Of a DNA stretch of 64,000 nt, positions 18,379 to 27,662 are shown piece by piece (within the stretch, counting starts at the first letter, position 1; every line of letters starts with the position of its first letter). Source of the DNA: Zoogloea sp. 1C4 (GTDB lineage Bacteria > Pseudomonadota > Gammaproteobacteria > Burkholderiales > Rhodocyclaceae); NCBI RefSeq assembly GCF_009469605.1, contig NZ_SSXU01000006.1:242935-306934 (forward strand). The letters are read 5' to 3'. The notes beneath the pieces are model-generated. The model was given only the letters and a program-made list of their open reading frames with translations, did no database searches and was not told the DNA's origin. The position numbers were made by a program, and so were the translations under genes.

Positions 18379-20169
18379 TCATACTCCTCCCAGATAGGCT
18401 TCGAGCACGGCCGGGTCGCGCTGGACTTCGTCGGGCAGGCCTTCGGCGATCTTCTGGCCGAACTCCATCACCACCACGCGATCAACCAGGCCCATCACGA
18501 AGTCCATGTCGTGCTCGACGATCAGGATCGCCATGCCTTCGGCGCGCAGCTTGCGGAGCAGGTCGCCGAGGGCTTCCTTTTCCTTGAGGCGCAGGCCGGC
18601 GGCGGGCTCATCGAGCAGCAGCAGGCACGGGTCGGAACACAGGGCGCGGGCGATCTCGAGGATGCGCTGCTGGCCCAGGGCGAGGCTGCCGGCTTCTTCG
18701 TACATGTGGCTGCCAAGGCCGACGCGCTCGATCTGGCGGGCGGCTTCCTTCAGCAGGCGGGCTTCCTCGGCGCGGTCCTGACGCCAGGCAGCGTGGAACA
18801 CGCCCTTGCCGCCGCGCAGGTGGGCGCCGATGGCGACGTTCTCGAGCACGGTCATCGTCGGCAGCAGGCGCACGTGCTGGAAGGTGCGGCTCATGCCCAT
18901 CCGGGCGATCTCGCGGGAGTCGCGCCCGGCCACCGGCTTGCCAAGGAACAGCACCTCGCCCGATGTCGGCGTATCCACGCCCGAGAGCTGGTTGAACATC
19001 GTGCTCTTGCCGGCGCCGTTGGGGCCGATCAGCGCCAGGATCTCGCCGGCTTTCACCGTGAGGTTCATGTCGTTGTTGGCCACAAGGCCGCCGAACTTGC
19101 GGGTCACGTTGCGGGCTTCGAGGATCACCTCGCCGGCCGTCGGCAGGTCGCGGCGGGGCAGGGTGTCGGCGGCCGGGTCGATGGTCTTCTGCGGGGCCTT
19201 CACCGGCACCAGCTTCTTCAGCACCGGCCACAGGCCTTCGCGGGCGCGCTGGAGCACCAGCACCATCATGACCCCGAAGACGATGGCCTCGAAGTTGCCG
19301 GCGGAACCCAGCAGCCGGGGCAGGATGTCCTGCAGCCACTGCTTGAGCACGGTGATGAGCCCGGCGCCTACCAGCGCGCCCCACACGTGGCCGGCGCCGC
19401 CGATCACCGCCATGAACAGGTATTCGATGCCGATGTGCAGCCCGAAGGGCGTGGGATTCACGAAGCGCTGCATGTGGGCGTACAGCCAGCCCGACGCACA
19501 GGCGTGCAGCGCGGCGATCACGAAGATGATCATCCGCGAGCGGGAGGTATCCACGCCCATCGCCTCGGCCATCACCATGCCGCCCTTCAGCGCCCGGATC
19601 GCCCGGCCCTCGCGGGAATCGAGCAGGTTCTGGGTGGTGAACACCGCCACCATCACGAAGGCCCAGATCAGGTAGTAGATCTTCTCGCCGGCATCCAGCA
19701 CCACGCCGAACAGGGTGATCGGCGAGATGCCGGTGATGCCTGTGTGGCCGCCCAGGCTCTCCAGCGTGCCGAACAGAAAGTACAGGCTGATCCCCCAGGC
19801 GATGGTGCCCAGCGGCAGGAAGTGGCCTGACAGCTTGAGGGTCAGCGAGCCGACCACCACCGCCACCGTGGCGGTGAACACCAGCCCCACCAGCAGGGTG
19901 AGCCACGGCGAGGCGCCGGCCCAGGCGATCCAGCCCGGCAGTTCCGGCGTGGTGCTGAGCACCGCCGTGGTGTAGGCGCCTAGCCCCACGAAGGCGGCCT
20001 GGCCGAAGCTGGTCAGCCCGCCCACGCCGGTGAGCAGCACCAGTCCCAGCGCCACCAGCGCGTACAGCCCGATGTAGTTGAGCAGCGTCACATAGAACGG
20101 CGCGAGCACGGCCGGCAGGACGAGCAGCAGGGCGACGAACAGGCCCTGCACGAGACGGTCGGTTCTCAT
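18379..20169 (-). CDS. Fused LivM permease-LivG ATPase of a branched-chain-type ABC importer
   Basis: Single protein of 596 aa. Residues ~1-320 are a LivM-type permease with 8-10 membrane segments ([16 protein letters not shown], then [21 protein letters not shown]). After a short linker (~320-345), residues ~345-596 are a LivG ATPase with Walker [10 protein letters not shown], the signature region [15 protein letters not shown] and Walker [12 protein letters not shown]. The start codon overlaps the LivH stop as ATGA. Fused MG subunits are known in aromatic and branched-chain-type importers. A large open frame upstream of 20169 is a shadow over livH. Confidence 0.88.
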   Translation of the reverse strand: MRTDRLVQGLFVALLLVLPAVLAPFYVTLLNYIGLYALVALGLVLLTGVGGLTSFGQAAFVGLGAYTTAVLSTTPELPGWIAWAGASPWLTLLVGLVFTATVAVVVGSLTLKLSGHFLPLGTIAWGISLYFLFGTLESLGGHTGITGISPITLFGVVLDAGEKIYYLIWAFVMVAVFTTQNLLDSREGRAIRALKGGMVMAEAMGVDTSRSRMIIFVIAALHACASGWLYAHMQRFVNPTPFGLHIGIEYLFMAVIGGAGHVWGALVGAGLITVLKQWLQDILPRLLGSAGNFEAIVFGVMMVLVLQRAREGLWPVLKKLVPVKAPQKTIDPAADTLPRRDLPTAGEVILEARNVTRKFGGLVANNDMNLTVKAGEILALIGPNGAGKSTMFNQLSGVDTPTSGEVLFLGKPVAGRDSREIARMGMSRTFQHVRLLPTMTVLENVAIGAHLRGGKGVFHAAWRQDRAEEARLLKEAARQIERVGLGSHMYEEAGSLALGQQRILEIARALCSDPCLLLLDEPAAGLRLKEKEALGDLLRKLRAEGMAILIVEHDMDFVMGLVDRVVVMEFGQKIAEGLPDEVQRDPAVLEAYLGGV

Positions 20170-21203
20170 TCTTCCTCCTCCACGTGGCGGCTGGTGAGGG
20201 AGCGCCACAGCAGCACGGGGATGATCAGGGTGAACACGATGACTTCCTTGAAGGCGCTGGCCCAGAAGGATGAGAAGGATTCCAGCAGGCCCACAAGTAC
20301 CGCGCCCACGGCGGCCAGCGGGTAGCTCGCCAGCCCGCCGATGATGGCGGCGACAAAGCCCTTGAGGCCGATGAGAAAGCCCGTGTCGTAGTAGATGGTG
20401 GTGATCGGTGCGATCAGCACGCCCGAGAGCGCGCCGATCAGCGCCGCCAGGAAGAAGGTGAGCTTGCCCGCCAGTGACGGCGAGATGCCCATCAGCCGCG
20501 CGCCAGCCCGGTTGATCGCGGTGGCCCGCAGCGCCTTGCCGTACAGCGTGCGCTCGAAGAACTGGTAGAGCGCGACGATCAGCACCACCGACGACATCAC
20601 CACCCAGATCGTCTGGCCGGAGACCATCAGCGGGCCGAGCTCCAGGTTGGCGTCGCTGAAGGCCGGGGTGCGCTGGCCTTCGGCGCCGAAGAACAGCAGG
20701 CCGAGGCCGACCATCGCCACATGCACCGCCACCGACACGATGAGCAGGATCAGGATCGGCGCCGCGGCGATGGGCTGGAACACCAGCCGATACATCAGCG
20801 GGCCCATCGGCACCACCACGGCGAGCGACAGCAGCACCTGGGCGGCGAGCGGCATGTCCTTCACCGGCAGCGCGGCGAGTAGGGCGGCGAGGCCGAGCGG
20901 GTAGCCGAGGTTCCAGCCGAGCACGCCCACCAGCCGGCGCGTCTGGCCGGCGCGCAGGGCGAGGCCGCCGTCGATGAGCGCCGCGGTGGCGCCCATGCCG
21001 GCGAGCAGCCACACCGTGGCCGGCACCGTGCCGGCCTGCATCATCGCCAGGGTAAGGGCGCCGTAGGCCACGAACTCGCCCTGGGGGATGAAGATCACCC
21101 GCGTCACCGCGAACACCAGCACCAGGGCCAGGGCCAGCAGGGCGTAGATCGCTCCGTTGGTCAGGCCGTCCTGGGCGAGCATCAATGCAATCTGAACGTC
21201 CAT
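20166..21203 (-). CDS. livH: Branched-chain-type ABC transporter permease LivH
   Basis: Inner-membrane permease of 345 aa with about eight to ten hydrophobic segments. It opens [20 protein letters not shown], the usual LivH start, with [15 protein letters not shown] near residue 50 and [21 protein letters not shown] near 290. Start at 21203 is chosen from family alignment; 16 extra codons upstream are unlike LivH. It follows the binding-protein gene by ~85 bases and overlaps the fused LivM-LivG gene by 4 bases. Confidence 0.88.
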   Translation of the reverse strand: MDVQIALMLAQDGLTNGAIYALLALALVLVFAVTRVIFIPQGEFVAYGALTLAMMQAGTVPATVWLLAGMGATAALIDGGLALRAGQTRRLVGVLGWNLGYPLGLAALLAALPVKDMPLAAQVLLSLAVVVPMGPLMYRLVFQPIAAAPILILLIVSVAVHVAMVGLGLLFFGAEGQRTPAFSDANLELGPLMVSGQTIWVVMSSVVLIVALYQFFERTLYGKALRATAINRAGARLMGISPSLAGKLTFFLAALIGALSGVLIAPITTIYYDTGFLIGLKGFVAAIIGGLASYPLAAVGAVLVGLLESFSSFWASAFKEVIVFTLIIPVLLWRSLTSRHVEEEE

Positions 21204-21288
21204 GAGTTTCCCCGTCGGCGACAGCGCAAGGCCGCCGACTTGCAGTTGCAAAGGATCCGGGGCGCTGCGGCCCCGGATCGGTGCGGAT

Positions 21289-22434
21289 TTACTTCAGGAG
21301 GGTCCAGGTGCCGTTGGTGACGGTGATCAGCTCGCGGCCCCGTTCGTCGAAGCCGCTGTGGTCGGCTGGCGTCATGTTGTAGACGCCCTGGGTGGCGGGC
21401 ATCTCGTGGGTCTGCTCGAGGGCGTCACGCAGCGCCGAGCGGAACTCCGGCGTGCCCGGCTTGCCCTTGGCGAGCGCGGTGGGGATTGCGCGCTCCAGCA
21501 GCAGGCCGGCGTCGAACATGTTGCCGCCAAAGGTGGCCGGGGCCGCGCCGTAGGCCTTCTCGTAGGTCGCCACGTAGTTCTTGGCGATCTTCTTGGACGG
21601 GTGGGTGTCGGGCACCTGGTCGAGCACCAGCATCAGGCTGGCGGCGAGGATCGTGCCTTCCACCTTCTTGCCGCCGAGCTTGAGGAAATCAGGCAGCGCG
21701 GCGCCGTGGGTCTGGTAGAACTTGCCCTTGTAGCCGCGATCCACCAGCGCCAGCTGGGGCAGCACGGCCGGGGTGCCGGGGGCGGCGATCAGCACCGCGT
21801 CGGGGCGGGCCGCCATCACCTTGAGGGCCTGGGCGGTGACCGAGGTGTCCTGACGCTGGAAGCGCTCGTCGGCGACGATCTTGATGCCCTTCTTGGCGGC
21901 GCCGTCGGCGACGACCTTGCCCCAGTTCTCGCCATACGGGTCGGCGGTGCCGATGAAGCCAAGGGTCTTGATGCCGGTCTTCGCCATGTGGTCGAGGAGC
22001 GCCGTGGCGATCAGGCTGTCGTTCTGGGTGGTCTTGAAGACCCACTTCTTCTGGTCGTTCATCGGCAGCACCACCGCGGCGGTGCCCACCGGCGCCAGCA
22101 GCGGCACGCCGGCCTCGGCGACGAACTGGATCACGCCCATCGCGTTGGGCGATCCGGAGGGGCCGATGATGGCGTCCACCTTCTCTTCGCTGATGAGCTT
22201 CTTCACCGCCACCACGGAAGCGGTGGGGTCGCTGCCGTCGTCGAGGGGGATGTAGCGGATGGTCTGGCCGCCGGCCTTGGTGGGCATCAGCGGGACGGTG
22301 TTCTTCTGAGGGATGCCGACCATGGCGATCGGGCCGGTGGAGGAAGACACCACCCCGATCTTGATGTCTGCATGGGCGACGCCCAGCGACAACGCTCCGA
22401 TCAACAACGAACCTGCCACGTGCTTGAGTTTCAT
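21289..22434 (-). CDS. Periplasmic substrate-binding protein of the branched-chain-type importer
   Basis: Type I periplasmic binding protein of 381 aa with a 22-residue signal peptide (MKLKHVAGSLLIGALSLGVAHA). The mature start DIKIGVVSSSTGPIAM is typical of LivJ/LivK-type receptors for amino acids and aromatic acids. Start at 22434 has GGAGG 8 bases upstream. The gene leads the transporter block and has its own AT-rich promoter region with several ACGTGAA half-sites. Co-location with iac genes suggests a role in auxin or aromatic acid capture; the ligand cannot be read from sequence. Confidence 0.88.
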   Translation of the reverse strand: MKLKHVAGSLLIGALSLGVAHADIKIGVVSSSTGPIAMVGIPQKNTVPLMPTKAGGQTIRYIPLDDGSDPTASVVAVKKLISEEKVDAIIGPSGSPNAMGVIQFVAEAGVPLLAPVGTAAVVLPMNDQKKWVFKTTQNDSLIATALLDHMAKTGIKTLGFIGTADPYGENWGKVVADGAAKKGIKIVADERFQRQDTSVTAQALKVMAARPDAVLIAAPGTPAVLPQLALVDRGYKGKFYQTHGAALPDFLKLGGKKVEGTILAASLMLVLDQVPDTHPSKKIAKNYVATYEKAYGAAPATFGGNMFDAGLLLERAIPTALAKGKPGTPEFRSALRDALEQTHEMPATQGVYNMTPADHSGFDERGRELITVTNGTWTLLK

Positions 22435-22509
22435 GGGTGTATCCTCCAGAAAAATTGCTCCAAATGGGATCAGGCAATCTCCGCTTAAGCGGATCTCTTT
22501 TTTTGGTTT

Positions 22510-22584
22510 TAATTTGTTTTTCACGTGAATGTTCACGTTTATACACACAGCGCGACGTGAATACCAGCCATTTTTTTCACGTCG
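22510..22584 (-). promoter_or_regulatory. Operator-rich promoter region of the importer block
   Basis: AT-rich region holding a perfect inverted repeat ACGTGAA-TG-TTCACGT at 22523-22538. A second repeat, CGACGTGAA (22553-22561) with TTCACGTCG (22576-22584), is 14 bases apart. On the minus strand a TATAAA (about 22537-22542) lies between them as a candidate -10 with no clear -35, as expected for an activator- or repressor-controlled promoter. Confidence 0.6.
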
Positions 22585-22596
22585 TTTAGGGTGTTC

Positions 22597-22983
22597 TCAG
22601 CGGCCCCGGGCGAGGGCCGTCAGGCCGCCCAGGCCAAAGTCGGTGTTGGGCACGTCGAGGATCATGATGCGCACCGGCGCAGCCGGCACCTGCAGGGTTT
22701 CCTCGATCACACGGGTCAGCCCGGCGATCAGCGCCGCCTTCTGGGCATCGGTGCGGCCGGCGATCAGCAGGGCATGTACTGTCGGGCCGCCGGGCAGCTC
22801 GGCCTCGCTGAGCAGGGTGCCGCCGACGCACACGTGGGCCCGGGCCAGTTCGATGAGAAAGATGCGCACGCTCTCCCGCGGGGCGCCGATGGTCTCGACG
22901 ACGGCGTCGGTCATCCCCTTGAGGAGCGCGGTCTTCTGCTCGGCGGCAAAGCCTTCGACCACATAGACGTTGAGGTTGGGCAT
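22597..22983 (-). CDS. Tandem 4-oxalocrotonate tautomerase-like protein
   Basis: Cytoplasmic protein of 128 aa consisting of two tautomerase-type beta-alpha-beta units. The first starts with the catalytic-type Pro after Met (MPNLNVYVVEGFAAEQKTAL). The second begins near residue 65 with GGPTVHALLIAGRTDAQKAAL. Relatives act on 2-hydroxymuconate-type intermediates or dehalogenate. It is the last gene of the iac-oriented block, 10 bases after the flavin reductase, and is not part of the classical iac set. A role in downstream ring-cleavage product isomerisation is possible but unproved. Confidence 0.8.
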   Translation of the reverse strand: MPNLNVYVVEGFAAEQKTALLKGMTDAVVETIGAPRESVRIFLIELARAHVCVGGTLLSEAELPGGPTVHALLIAGRTDAQKAALIAGLTRVIEETLQVPAAPVRIMILDVPNTDFGLGGLTALARGR

Positions 22984-22993
22984 CGTGGGGCGC

Positions 22994-23497
22994 TCAGGCG
23001 TGGGCGGCCACAGCGTCGCCGACGTCGTGGTAGCCGCGGTTGAAATACACCAGCCCGCTGCGCGCGGCCTCGCCCCGCGCCACATCTTCCACCTGACAGT
23101 AGAAGACGCTGTGGGAGCCGACGGTGTGGGTGTCGACGATGCGGCAGTCGAAGCTCACCAGCGCGCCGTCGATCACCGGGCTGCCGGTGGCGAGGCGGCG
23201 GGCGCCGACCCGGGCGAAGCGCTCGTCCATGGTCACGTTGCGGTCGGCAAACAGGCCCGAGACGTCCTGCCGGGCGGCGCCCAGCACATTGACGCACAGC
23301 ACGCCGTTGCCCTCGAAGGCCGGGTGGGCCCAGGAGCCGCGGTTCATGCACACCAGCAGCGTCGGCGGCTGGTCGGTGACGCTGCACACCGCGGTGGCGG
23401 TGAAGCCGGCCCGGCCGTTGGGGCCGTCGGTGGTGATGACGTTGACGGCGCCGGCCAGCAGGGCCATGCCATCGCGGAAGGCGGCGGTGTCGGTCAT
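22994..23497 (-). CDS. iacG: Flavin reductase IacG
   Basis: Flavin reductase-like FMN/FAD-binding protein of 167 aa, typical length of the HpaC/FlaRed family. Visible are AGAVNVITTDGPNGRAGFTATAVCSV at the N-terminus (flavin-binding beta barrel), FEGNGVLCVNVL near 65 and GSHSVFYCQVEDV near 130. It would supply reduced flavin to the IacA monooxygenase. Position is after iacF and before the tautomerase, matching IacG in described iac operons. Confidence 0.85.
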   Translation of the reverse strand: MTDTAAFRDGMALLAGAVNVITTDGPNGRAGFTATAVCSVTDQPPTLLVCMNRGSWAHPAFEGNGVLCVNVLGAARQDVSGLFADRNVTMDERFARVGARRLATGSPVIDGALVSFDCRIVDTHTVGSHSVFYCQVEDVARGEAARSGLVYFNRGYHDVGDAVAAHA

Positions 23498-23531
23498 GGT
23501 GTTCTCCTCGTTCTCTGTCTTGGGGTGGGGC

Positions 23532-24491
23532 TCAGATGTCCAGCACCAGCTTGTGGCTCCGGGCGCGGGAGCAGCACAGCAGGATCTGGTCGTTGTCGGC
23601 CTTTTCGTCGTCGGTGAGGAAGACGTCCCGGTGGTCGGGTTCGCCCTCCAGCACGGTGCACAGGCAGGTGCCGCACACGCCCTGCTCGCAGGACACGGTG
23701 ACCTTGATGCCCACCGTGGCGAGGGCATCGACGATGCTCTGGCCGTCGGCCACCTGAACCGTCTTGCCGCTCTTCTTGGCGACCACCTCGAAGGCGGCGC
23801 CGGCGGTGTCGGTGGTGGCCTGGAAATACTCCTTGTGGATCTGCGCCTCGGGCACGCCGAGCCGCTTGGCCTCGCCGATCACCCACTCCATGAAGCCCGA
23901 CGGGCCGCAGGTGTAGACGTGGGTGCCGGCCTTCGGCCCGCCCAGTACGGTGGCGAGGTCGAGGCGCTGCTCGGGCGCTTCGTCGTCGAAGTGCAGGTGC
24001 ACCCGGTCGGCAAAGGGGCTGGCGGCGAGCTCGTCGATGAAGGCGGTGGCACCGCGGCTGCGGCCGCAGTAGTGCAGCTCGAAATCCTTGCCGGCGCCGA
24101 ACAGCGCCCAGGCCATCGCGATCATCGGCGTGACGCCGATGCCGCCGCCCAGGAGCACCGTGTGGCGGGCGTCCATGGCGAGCGGGAAGTGGTTGCGCGG
24201 CAGGCCGATGCGGAGCGTGGTGCCTTCGTGCAGCTGCGCGTGGGCCGCCTCCGAGCCGCCGCGGGATGCCGGGTCGCGCAGGATGCCGAGGCGGTAGGTG
24301 CCGCGCTCGGCCGGGCTGCCGGCCAGGGAATACTGGCGCACCAGCCCGTCGGCGAGGTGCACATCCACGTGGGCGCCGGCCTCGAAGGGCGGCAGCGCGC
24401 GCCCGTCGGCGCTGGCCAGATCGAGCACCAGCACGCCATTGCCTTGTTCCTGGCGGCGCTGGACGACGACGGTGAGGGTTTCTTCGGACAT
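23532..24491 (-). CDS. iacF: Ferredoxin-type oxidoreductase IacF (PDR/VanB family)
   Basis: Electron-transfer protein of 319 aa with an N-terminal FMN-binding barrel (RQYSLAGSPAERGTYRLGI near residue 55), an NAD-binding domain (LLGGGIGVTPMIAMA near 110), and a C-terminal plant-type [2Fe-2S] domain with CEQGVCGTCLC near 273 and a later CC pair. It would pass NADH electrons to the Rieske oxygenase IacCD. It lies between iacE and iacG, co-oriented, with ~40-base gaps. Confidence 0.88.
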   Translation of the reverse strand: MSEETLTVVVQRRQEQGNGVLVLDLASADGRALPPFEAGAHVDVHLADGLVRQYSLAGSPAERGTYRLGILRDPASRGGSEAAHAQLHEGTTLRIGLPRNHFPLAMDARHTVLLGGGIGVTPMIAMAWALFGAGKDFELHYCGRSRGATAFIDELAASPFADRVHLHFDDEAPEQRLDLATVLGGPKAGTHVYTCGPSGFMEWVIGEAKRLGVPEAQIHKEYFQATTDTAGAAFEVVAKKSGKTVQVADGQSIVDALATVGIKVTVSCEQGVCGTCLCTVLEGEPDHRDVFLTDDEKADNDQILLCCSRARSHKLVLDI

Positions 24492-24532
24492 GATCTCTGC
24501 CTGCGTTCTTCGGGGTTGGGGTTGTCGGGCGA

Positions 24533-25273
24533 TCAGCGCATGAAGATGCCGCCGTTCACATCCCAGGTGGCGCCGGTGGTGAAGTCGGCGTCCGGGGAGG
24601 CGAGGGTGACGACCAGATCGGCGACGAACTTGGGGTTGCCCAGGCGCTTCACCGGGATCATCTCGTTGATGAGCTTTTCAAGGCGTTCCGGCGGCACCGC
24701 GGCGCGTACCGAGGGCAGCTCCATCGGGCCGGGGGCGACGGCGTTCACCGTGACGCCGGCCGCCGCCAGCTCCCGGGCGAAGATCTTGGTGAGGGTGAGG
24801 ATCGCGCCCTTCGACGAGGCGTAGTGGGCGCCCGACGCCGTGCCGCCGTTCTGGCCGGCCAGCGACGCCAGGTTGATGATCCGCCCGTAGCCGGCCTTCG
24901 CCATGTGGGCGCCGAACACCTGGCAGCCGAACAGCGTGCCGCGCAGGTTCACCGCGATCACTTCGTCGAACTCTTCCGGGGTGATCTTCATGACCGGCGT
25001 GGTGGGCGTCATCGCGGCGTTGTTCACCGCCACCTGCAGGCCGCCCCAGCGGTCGAGCGTGGCGGCGAGGGCGGCCTCGAAGTCGCCCTTGTGCTTCACG
25101 TCGAGCTTGAGGGGCAGCACGTCGGCGCCACCGCCGAGGCTGGCGGCGGCATCAAGGGCGAGGGCGTCGGTGCGATCCGTGACGGCCACCCGGAAACCGG
25201 CGGCCAGCAGCTGCCCGGCGATGATGTGGCCAAGGCCCTGGGCGGCCCCGGTGACCAGTGCGACCTGCGACAT
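24533..25273 (-). CDS. iacE: Short-chain dehydrogenase IacE
   Basis: SDR of 246 aa with the NAD(P) motif TGAAQGLGHIIAGQL at residues ~8-22, NNAA near 88, and the catalytic Ser/Tyr/Lys in INLASLAGQNG...YASSKGAIL (Tyr near 151). In Caballeronia the homologous IacE helps convert 2-hydroxy-IAA-type intermediates toward 3-hydroxy-2-oxindole-3-acetic acid (from the literature as I recall it). Context fits: it follows the oxygenase subunit genes and precedes iacF. Confidence 0.86.
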   Translation of the reverse strand: MSQVALVTGAAQGLGHIIAGQLLAAGFRVAVTDRTDALALDAAASLGGGADVLPLKLDVKHKGDFEAALAATLDRWGGLQVAVNNAAMTPTTPVMKITPEEFDEVIAVNLRGTLFGCQVFGAHMAKAGYGRIINLASLAGQNGGTASGAHYASSKGAILTLTKIFARELAAAGVTVNAVAPGPMELPSVRAAVPPERLEKLINEMIPVKRLGNPKFVADLVVTLASPDADFTTGATWDVNGGIFMR

Positions 25274-25285
25274 GGCCGGCGCTCC

Positions 25286-25762
25286 TTACAGGATGTAGCC
25301 GATGCCCTGGAGGGTATCGGTGGCGTTGATGAGGCGGATGATCTTGCGGCGGATCAGGAAGCTGCCCGCGGTGCGCACCAGCTCGAAGGTGACGTCGGCG
25401 CTGTAGTGCTTCTGCACGTCCTTGCGGAACTCGCGCAGGTTCTGGGCGCAGCGCACCGTGACCACCTCGCCGTCGTCGGCCAGCACGCGGAAGCGCGACA
25501 CCGAGCGGATGGTGCGCGGCACCGGCGAGGTGCTGATGGATTCGCCGCTGCCCAGCCGGGCCACGCGCTTGGCGCGCATCGCGGCGTTGTCGCAGGCGTA
25601 GTTGAGGGTGTTCTCGAAGTCGGTCTCGTCCGGGTTGATCGGCACGATGTAGAGGCCGTCGGTGGTCCAGGATTCGAGCCACTGGGGGTATTCGCCGTGG
25701 TCGAGCATGTCGGCCTCCTGCCACAGGAAGGCGGCCACTTGGGTGATGAGTGCGGTGTTCAT
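25286..25762 (-). CDS. iacD: Aromatic ring-hydroxylating dioxygenase beta subunit IacD
   Basis: Small oxygenase subunit of 158 aa, SnoaL/NTF2-like fold. It shows the family opening with AAFLWQEADMLDHGEYPQWL and the WTTDGLYIVPINPDE segment, and FRVLADDGEVVTVRC in the middle. It has no metal site and is structural, pairing with the Rieske alpha subunit encoded just upstream (18-base gap). With IacC it is believed to take the oxidised IAA intermediate to catechol. Confidence 0.88.
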   Translation of the reverse strand: MNTALITQVAAFLWQEADMLDHGEYPQWLESWTTDGLYIVPINPDETDFENTLNYACDNAAMRAKRVARLGSGESISTSPVPRTIRSVSRFRVLADDGEVVTVRCAQNLREFRKDVQKHYSADVTFELVRTAGSFLIRRKIIRLINATDTLQGIGYIL

Positions 25763-25780
25763 GGGGTGTCGTCTCCGGGG

Positions 25781-27055
25781 TCAGGCGGTCATCAGTTTTT
25801 TCCACTGCTGGTAGGCGGCGCGCATGCCGGTCTCGGCGCTCACGTCGCTCACCTTGCCGTCGGCGGTCGGCTTCTCGCCGGCGAGGCCGCGGTTGAGCAT
25901 GATCCACAGGTCCTTGCCAGCGCTGGCGCCCTTCTGGACGCGCTCCCAGGCTTCCGAGTCGTCCGGCGTGCCGAAGCCCATCGGGCCCTGGAAGTGCTCG
26001 TGCATGCGCAGGCGGGCCTGGTTGGCGACGGCCGGGCCGCCGTCCATGGTGATCACCGCGTGGTGGATCTCGGTCTCGGTCACCGAGATCGGCTGCAGCA
26101 CGCGGAAGAAGGCCATCGAGCAGGCGATGTTGGGGAAGATGTTGAGGTTGAAGCCCGAGCCACCCACGGCGCGCACGATGCGGCGCACTTCCAGATCCTC
26201 GTAACCCTCGTCGCGCAGCGCCTGGGCAAGCTCGGCGAAGCGCTCGGGGATCGGCGCGTCGAGGTTGGCTTCCAGGTCGATCAGCTGGGGAATCATCACC
26301 ATCACGCTGTGGCCGTTGCCGAGCTCTTCCACGTAGCCGGGGCCGCCGACGAAGTCGAGCATCTCGACGGTCTGCTGATCCACCGACGACAGGAAGGATT
26401 TATGGACGAGGGGGAAGTGATAGGCGTCGGTGGTGTTCTCGAGCTGGATCTTCCAGTTGCCGGGGAAGCGGAAGCGGTGCTCGCCGGCCACCTTGATGGG
26501 GAAGCCGCCGCCCTGCTTCATGAAGAGATCCATCCACTTCCTGGCGGGGCCGAGGTAATCCACCAGCGGCTCGATGTCGTCCTTGAAGGTGGCGAAGAGC
26601 ATCCCGGCGTATTCCTCGACGCGCAGGCTGACAAGGCCCAGCTCGCCCTTCTCGAGCTGGTCGGCGTAGCTCTCGGGGTGCGGCACGCCGCGGAGCGCCC
26701 CGTCCAGCGAGTAGCTCCAGCCGTGGTAGGGGCACACGAAGCTGTTGGTCTTGCCCTTCTTGCCTTCGCACACGGTGGCGGCGCGGTGGCGGCAGCGGTT
26801 GAGGAGCACATGCACCTTCTGCTTGCGGTCGCGCACCACGATCACCGGCTGGCGGCCGATGTAGGTGTTCTTGTAGCTGCCGGCCTCGGGCACTTCGCTG
26901 GCGTGGGCAACCCACACCCAGGTGCTGGCGAAGATCTTGTCCATCTCGGTCTCGAAGATGGCCGGGTCGGTGTAGAGGGAGGTGTGCACCCGGTCGGCCT
27001 GGACCCGGTCGGCGAGGGTGAGCGCCTGGTCGGCGGTGTCGTGCTTGCTCGTCAT
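25781..27055 (-). CDS. iacC: Aromatic ring-hydroxylating dioxygenase alpha subunit IacC
   Basis: Rieske non-haem iron oxygenase large subunit of 424 aa, normal length. The [2Fe-2S] ligands are CRHRAAT near residue 82 and CPYHGWS near 103. Two histidines of the mononuclear iron site are in DAYHFPLVHKSF near 210, with the aspartate expected further on. The protein forms an alpha/beta oxygenase with IacD and receives electrons from IacF. It is the fifth gene of the iac order H-A-B-I-C. Confidence 0.9.
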   Translation of the reverse strand: MTSKHDTADQALTLADRVQADRVHTSLYTDPAIFETEMDKIFASTWVWVAHASEVPEAGSYKNTYIGRQPVIVVRDRKQKVHVLLNRCRHRAATVCEGKKGKTNSFVCPYHGWSYSLDGALRGVPHPESYADQLEKGELGLVSLRVEEYAGMLFATFKDDIEPLVDYLGPARKWMDLFMKQGGGFPIKVAGEHRFRFPGNWKIQLENTTDAYHFPLVHKSFLSSVDQQTVEMLDFVGGPGYVEELGNGHSVMVMIPQLIDLEANLDAPIPERFAELAQALRDEGYEDLEVRRIVRAVGGSGFNLNIFPNIACSMAFFRVLQPISVTETEIHHAVITMDGGPAVANQARLRMHEHFQGPMGFGTPDDSEAWERVQKGASAGKDLWIMLNRGLAGEKPTADGKVSDVSAETGMRAAYQQWKKLMTA

Positions 27056-27103
27056 GGTTGATTCCTTTGGCTTGGTCTGCGTGTTCTCGAATGGGGTCGG
27101 GGC

Positions 27104-27631
27104 TCAGTCCGGCACGGGCAGCGGGTCGGCCTTGTTCCAGGCGTCCACCGGCCGGCTGAAGAGGTTTTCGGTGCGGAAGTGGGCCATCCGCCAGACGCCC
27201 GCCTTGCCGCGCCGGAAATCGACGGAGAGCCGCGCCGCGTTGAGGTGCGAGGCGCCGGTGGCGAAGGTGGAGGTCTGGAGCATCACCCAGCTGCCGGTGG
27301 CGGCGCTGCTGCCGGTCACGTCGATGAGCTCGGAGGTGAGGAAATGGACGTTGATCGCGAAGTGGGCCGGTTCGGTCATGTACCTGGCGAACATCGCCCG
27401 GATCGCCTTGCGCCCCTCGATGCGCCCGAAGCTCGCCGCGTACTTCTCGCCGATGCCTTCCCACACCGCGTCGCGGGTGAAGAGCCCGGCGAGCTCGTCC
27501 AGCGGGCTGCTGGCGTCGAGCGCGTCGCACAACACCATGTAGCGGTTCATGCAGGCGCGCACGGCGTGTTCGGCCTCGAAGCGGGCGAGCCGGGCTTCGA
27601 GCTGGCGGCGGGGTTGGGCGGAGGCGGGCAT
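27104..27631 (-). CDS. iacI: SnoaL-like/NTF2-fold protein IacI
   Basis: Protein of 175 aa of the nuclear-transport-factor-2 fold: the N-terminal helix pair (RFEAEHAVRACMNRYMVLCDAL) is followed by the beta cone (FTRDAVWEGIGEKYAASFGR, HFLTSELIDVTGSSA). IacI homologues are a regular but biochemically unclear part of iac operons. Placement between iacB and iacC matches the H-A-B-I-C-D-E-F-G order described for Acinetobacter. It could also be a non-catalytic oxygenase partner. Confidence 0.8.
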   Translation of the reverse strand: MPASAQPRRQLEARLARFEAEHAVRACMNRYMVLCDALDASSPLDELAGLFTRDAVWEGIGEKYAASFGRIEGRKAIRAMFARYMTEPAHFAINVHFLTSELIDVTGSSAATGSWVMLQTSTFATGASHLNAARLSVDFRRGKAGVWRMAHFRTENLFSRPVDAWNKADPLPVPD

Positions 27632-27662
27632 GGCTGGCTCTGGGTCGGCGATCAGTCGGGAC

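Noticed and set aside
22597..22983. Tautomerase as a member of the canonical iac gene set
   Set aside because: Not part of described iac operons; it is only contiguous and co-oriented here, so it is listed as a neighbour.
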